This document shows positions 5,892 to 8,560 of a stretch of DNA of 8,560 nt, in pieces. Position 1 is the first letter of the stretch. Every line of letters begins with the position of its first letter. Below the pieces are notes generated by a model. That model saw only the letters and a program-made list of their open reading frames with translations, made no database searches and was not told where the DNA came from. The stretch is from an uncultured Mycoplasmatota bacterium (GTDB lineage: Bacteria > Bacillota_I > Bacilli_A > RF39 > UBA660), in contig CANDHX010000048.1 of assembly GCA_947384645.1 (NCBI GenBank), forward strand, positions 1 to 8,560, written 5' to 3'. The translations under genes and the position numbers were made by a program.

Positions 5892-7837
5892 CTTTTCATC
5901 CATTCCTCTTTTGTGAAATAAACTGCTCTAACACCACTTTTTAAATAGCTTTCTATCGCTTTATGTATTTTATTTGTGCTGATGTTTTTAGGTATTACAT
6001 ATTCGGTTATATTTCCGCCATTTAAGAATAATCCCACCTTCGATAGTTTTCCATAATCACTTTTTAAAATACTAAGGTTACTTACTAGGTCGTATTTGTT
6101 CTCGTCGATTAGTCCCTTTTTTACTCCATATATTGCTTTATCGAAAGCTGTGAACTCACGAGAGGCAGTAGCATCGTGCTTTTCTGTTATTACAAAGTTC
6201 AGCTTAGTATTTAAAGAAAATTCGTTAGCCAATTTATTAGCGTGTTTTAATAAATCGATTAATAGTTCGTATTGTTCGTCTTCCTTACTCTTTAAAATAG
6301 AGACGCATTCTTTAAGTCCTACGAGGTTTATAGAAAGACTACTGTTCTTTATTATTTTTCTTATCTTTTGTCCTGGCAAGAGTCTTTCGTCGCCCGTTAC
6401 GTTTCCAGTAAATAAGATATTATAGTTGTCTTTGTTTTTATTTCCTATATTTTCAAACATCGACAAGAGTTCATTTTTAGTAAGCTCCAATACTTCATCG
6501 AAGTTTTTAAATAGTACGCTTTTGGACGCTTCTTTATTTTCTAAAGCTAGGCGAGCCATATTAATTGAGGTTTCTCCTACTATCATGCGACCACATGAAG
6601 AAGGTGCGTCATCGTTGTAGTTATCGTATAGCCTTATGCCATTATAGAAGTATTCTACTTCGCTGTCTTTGCCCATCTCCATCGAGATTAAAAGGCTTTT
6701 TCGAGAAGAGATTAACTCTTCTATTCTTTTTAAGTATGGATTGTCTATATCGTATATTTTGGCGATAAAATGTAGCGAAGATAAATCTTTTTCTTCTATA
6801 TAACTGAGTACTATATCGTTTACAAGGTTATTAGAAAATCCAGTTTTTGAAGCAAAACTGATACTATAACCAGTTTTATCTTTAGAATTGTTCAATTTAT
6901 CGAAAAGTTTAAATAATTCGCTTCTTAAATTCTCTTGTAGTTTGCGTTCGGCATCAGAAGCAGCTATTTCGAATATGTGTCTTACGACATAAGAATTTAT
7001 GAATGAGTCTAACTCTTCAAGACACGATTCTATATCTTCTAGTTTGTTTATTTTTTCTTCCAACTTTTTAAAACTTATATATTCATTAAAACCATTTAAT
7101 GCCAAATAATTGTTTAAATATTCCTTGAAATATTCTTTAAATCTTTCGATAATCCAGTTCTCGAGGGATTTATCGATTCCTGTAATATTTATTTCTCCTT
7201 TTATTTCTGTTTTGAGCGTTAGAAGTCTATAGCCTAGAGCTTCTAGAGAAGAGTCTTTTTCTAGTTCATCCTTTATATCCAAGTGGACATGAGCGAGTTT
7301 TCCAAGTGGAACAGAATCTATATCGTGGATGTAAATTTTGCCTTCCTCATGGGCTTTTAAGTATTTATTATCTATTACGTATGCATAAGCGTATTCTTTT
7401 ACTACTGTATTTCCACATCTTAACACAATTTCTGTTGGACTATAGTTGTTGTCTACTGAGAGTATATCTCCGTCGGCGATTTTTTCCATAGCTTTAGCAA
7501 ATTTGTGTTGCTGTTTTATTTTGAAAGCTTTTCTCGATTCGGCTCTTTTTTGACGGTATTCGCTGAAAGCTTTATACACATCTTCACTTATCATTCTCAT
7601 CTCGTCTTCGATGATGTCTTGGATGTCTTCGACGTTTATCGTTTTTCTATCCGAATAATTTTTTTCTATATGCGACAAAACGTTTTCATATATCTTATTT
7701 ACTTCGGTTTCGTTATAGTCTTCGAATACATTGTCGTAGGCTTTTTTAATGACTATGGCAATTTTGTAACTGTTGAAGTTAACTCTTTGACCACTTCTTT
7801 TAACTACTATCAATTCATCGAATACATCTTTTTTCAA
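5888..7837 (-). CDS. NrdD-like protein with ATP-cone, lacking zinc site and glycyl-radical loop (predicted pseudoenzyme)
   Basis: First gene of the operon, 649 residues from TTG 7837. GAAGAAGG (7853-7846) sits 8 nt before that TTG; an in-frame GTG at 7846 overlaps the Shine-Dalgarno and is unlikely. Numbering is from the TTG. An ATP-cone (about 10-100) begins VVKRSGQRVNF and contains VEDIQD. NrdD-like barrel pieces follow: SPTEIVLRCGNTVVKEYA, then KAHEEGKIYIHDID (about 161-174), SSCGRM with C415, TSINMARLA (423-431), KIRKIIKNSSLSINLVGLKE (491-510), FVITEKHDATASREF and FLNGGNITEY (604-613). By eye, the cysteine expected after the HD motif is replaced by His183, and the segment between C415 and the TSIN motif is much shorter than in active NrdD. 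The protein stops at YFTKEEWMKR, where active NrdD goes on to its zinc cysteines and radical glycine. It cannot be an ordinary catalytic NrdD. The frame is intact, so I do not call it a pseudogene. An allosteric, scaffolding or dNTP-sensing role is only inferred. Confidence 0.85.
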   Translation of the reverse strand: MKKDVFDELIVVKRSGQRVNFNSYKIAIVIKKAYDNVFEDYNETEVNKIYENVLSHIEKNYSDRKTINVEDIQDIIEDEMRMISEDVYKAFSEYRQKRAESRKAFKIKQQHKFAKAMEKIADGDILSVDNNYSPTEIVLRCGNTVVKEYAYAYVIDNKYLKAHEEGKIYIHDIDSVPLGKLAHVHLDIKDELEKDSSLEALGYRLLTLKTEIKGEINITGIDKSLENWIIERFKEYFKEYLNNYLALNGFNEYISFKKLEEKINKLEDIESCLEELDSFINSYVVRHIFEIAASDAERKLQENLRSELFKLFDKLNNSKDKTGYSISFASKTGFSNNLVNDIVLSYIEEKDLSSLHFIAKIYDIDNPYLKRIEELISSRKSLLISMEMGKDSEVEYFYNGIRLYDNYNDDAPSSCGRMIVGETSINMARLALENKEASKSVLFKNFDEVLELTKNELLSMFENIGNKNKDNYNILFTGNVTGDERLLPGQKIRKIIKNSSLSINLVGLKECVSILKSKEDEQYELLIDLLKHANKLANEFSLNTKLNFVITEKHDATASREFTAFDKAIYGVKKGLIDENKYDLVSNLSILKSDYGKLSKVGLFLNGGNITEYVIPKNISTNKIHKAIESYLKSGVRAVYFTKEEWMKR

Positions 7838-7845
7838 GCCGTTCA

Positions 7846-7853
7846 CCTTCTTC
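7846..7853 (-). promoter_or_regulatory. Ribosome binding site deciding the TTG start of the NrdD-like gene
   Basis: GAAGAAGG on the minus strand is followed after 8 nt by TTG (7837-7835). The alternative GTG at 7846-7844 shares its first base with the Shine-Dalgarno, so a ribosome positioned here would initiate on the TTG. There is no ATG at the gene's beginning. Confidence 0.75.
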
Positions 7854-7870
7854 TAATCTCTACTATATCA

Positions 7871-7899
7871 ATCATAACAGACTCCATATCAAAGGTCAA
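7871..7899 (-). promoter_or_regulatory. Strong sigma-A promoter of the four-gene nrd operon
   Basis: On the minus strand TTGACC (7899-7894) matches five of six -35 positions. A 17-nt spacer follows, then TATGAT (7876-7871), preceded by TGT, which makes an extended -10. The predicted transcription start is near 7864, giving a leader of about 27 nt before TTG 7837, with the Shine-Dalgarno in it. I see no NrdR-type box pair, Rex site or FNR-type site over or near it, so the mode of control is not evident. Confidence 0.88.
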
Positions 7900-7987
7900 T
7901 GTTTTTTTTAATAAAAATTGTAAAATTTAAAGATACAATTAATTTAAAAAACATATTTTTTATCAAAAAAAACATGAGTAAATATTA

Positions 7988-8025
7988 AAAATGCAGAAAC
8001 GACTAGTCTGTCGTTTCTGCATTTT
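7988..8025. terminator. Perfect 16-bp stem-loop terminator between the broken surface gene and the nrd operon
   Basis: The left arm at 7988-8003 (AAAATGCAGAAACGAC) is perfectly complementary to the right arm at 8010-8025, with a 6-nt loop TAGTCT. With A-runs on the left and T-runs on the right, it can act on either strand. On the minus strand, the direction of all genes here, the stem is followed by T's. It closes transcription from the upstream 8116-8560 gene remnant and insulates the nrd promoter about 90 bp further on. Confidence 0.88.
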
Positions 8026-8085
8026 GTAGTTCTCCGTTTCTTATTTCTGTTTTCACAAACACTTCGTTTATTATCTCCGTGCTTT

Positions 8086-8135
8086 ATCCATTTGAGCCTT
8101 ACTCGTGCTTCACACTCACTCGGCTCTAAATGGAT
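8086..8135. repeat. Imperfect inverted repeat at the end of the broken gene
   Basis: ATCCATTTGAGCC (8086-8098) pairs with GGCTCTAAATGGAT (8122-8135) with one bulged base (T8127), leaving a 23-nt loop. It spans the stop codon of the gene remnant (8118-8116). No T-run follows on either strand, so it does not look like a normal intrinsic terminator. It may be an RNA 3' structure or an element end; I cannot tell which. Confidence 0.6.
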
Positions 8136-8560
8136 CACTCATACTTCCTGTTCCTTTTAAGGTTTTGAAGTATTCTGACGTCAGATTGATAACCGGAGCG
8201 ACCAACTCCAGGAATTTGGATTGTATAAATAATATGTTGAGTTTACTGTTCCATACTTTCCACTTCCTGCTGCTACTATCTCATCTGCTGTTATTAGTCC
8301 TACTGGATATGTTAAGGCACCATTCCCTTTTTCTTCATCTTCTACTGTGAATGCATCATTCTTATTTGGACATTTAAATGTTGGATGTACATTATTATAG
8401 TTTATTGACGCTACTCCTAGTCTTGCACATGCCCCATATGCTGTTATATTCGTTCCGTACCCTAATCCTGTATCTAAGCTCACTCCCGTCGCTCCTTGTC
8501 CTGGGGTACTTCTATCATTACAGAATATCGTATCCTCTACAGACTCGCTGTAGCCTGCGT
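8116..8560 (-). pseudogene. 3' part of a probable surface/secreted protein gene, broken by internal deletion and frameshift
   Basis: The upstream frame is open from the window edge and reads AGYSESVEDTIFCNDRS, then a Gly/Asn-rich stretch, FKCPNKNDAFTV, GNGALTYPVGLITADE and YGTVNSTYYLYNPNSW, and stops at TGA 8183-8181. This pattern resembles a family of repeated, secreted or surface-exposed proteins common in uncultured low-GC Gram-positive bacteria; I know no function for it. The family's usual ending, VAPVINLTSEYFKTL, then GTGSMSDPF, is present but in another frame (about 8218-8116, stop TGA 8118-8116). The link of roughly 40 residues between the tryptophan-rich end and the VINL segment, as I remember the family, is missing. 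A deletion not divisible by three therefore seems to have joined the two parts near 8205-8222. The start of the gene lies outside. A GTG at 8483 gives a shorter frame but is inside the conserved region, so it is not a real start. Confidence 0.7.

Noticed and set aside
5888..7837. The NrdD-like gene as a decaying pseudogene
   Set aside because: The frame is intact over 649 codons, with a good promoter, a ribosome binding site and a coupled overlap to nrdG. Conserved motifs persist in order, so it looks maintained, although I cannot measure selection here.
7505..7930. 141-codon plus-strand open frame opposite the NrdD-like gene and its promoter
   Set aside because: It is the antisense of a conserved ATP-cone coding region with a hydrophobic, Phe-rich composition, and it has no ribosome binding site of note. 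It is a shadow frame.
7944..8138. 64-codon minus-strand open frame rich in Arg and Lys
   Set aside because: It runs through the inverted repeat at 8086-8135 and the perfect terminator stem at 7988-8025, and overlaps the end of the surface-gene remnant. The composition is typical of translated non-coding sequence.
8174..8185. Perfect 12-bp palindrome TCTGACGTCAGA
   Set aside because: It lies inside the decayed coding sequence (VINLTSEY segment), and no second copy or operator context is seen.

Overview
The window looks like a piece of chromosome from an AT-rich, low-GC Gram-positive bacterium (Bacillota or a Mollicutes-related lineage) with an anaerobic lifestyle. The grounds are the low GC by eye, Bacillota-style Shine-Dalgarno sequences and sigma-A promoters, and an oxygen-sensitive class III ribonucleotide reductase. 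TGA is used as a stop codon and Trp is encoded by TGG, so the Mycoplasma genetic code does not apply. I cannot name a genus. Every gene I can support is on the minus strand, so the window reads biologically from right to left.

Layout from right (upstream) to left: (1) 8116-8560 is the 3' part of a broken gene for a probable surface or secreted protein. It carries an internal deletion plus frameshift and ends in an imperfect inverted repeat. (2) A 16-bp perfect-stem terminator lies at 7988-8025. (3) A near-consensus extended -10 sigma-A promoter lies at 7871-7899. (4) It is followed by a compact four-gene operon covering 1941-7837: a large NrdD-like protein lacking the glycyl-radical and zinc regions, then nrdG (radical-SAM activase), nrdD (class III reductase with a glutaredoxin-like domain fused to its C-terminus) and trxB (thioredoxin-reductase-like flavoprotein). 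Three junctions are 4-bp overlap, 20-bp gap and 8- or 14-bp overlap, and a terminator sits on the trxB stop codon. (5) A gap of about 300 bp without a convincing gene follows. (6) recG, the fork-reversal helicase, has its own promoter and runs off the left edge without its C-terminal part.

The operon reads as a self-contained anaerobic dNTP synthesis module. NrdG makes the glycyl radical on NrdD. The fused redoxin domain is placed to re-reduce the NrdD active site. The adjacent flavoprotein is placed to recharge the redoxin. The most unusual part is the first gene: an intact, well-expressed-looking 649-codon NrdD paralogue that keeps the ATP-cone and parts of the barrel but stops just before the zinc site and radical-glycine loop. 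It is therefore predicted to be a pseudoenzyme and may act as an allosteric or assembly partner. That role is inference.
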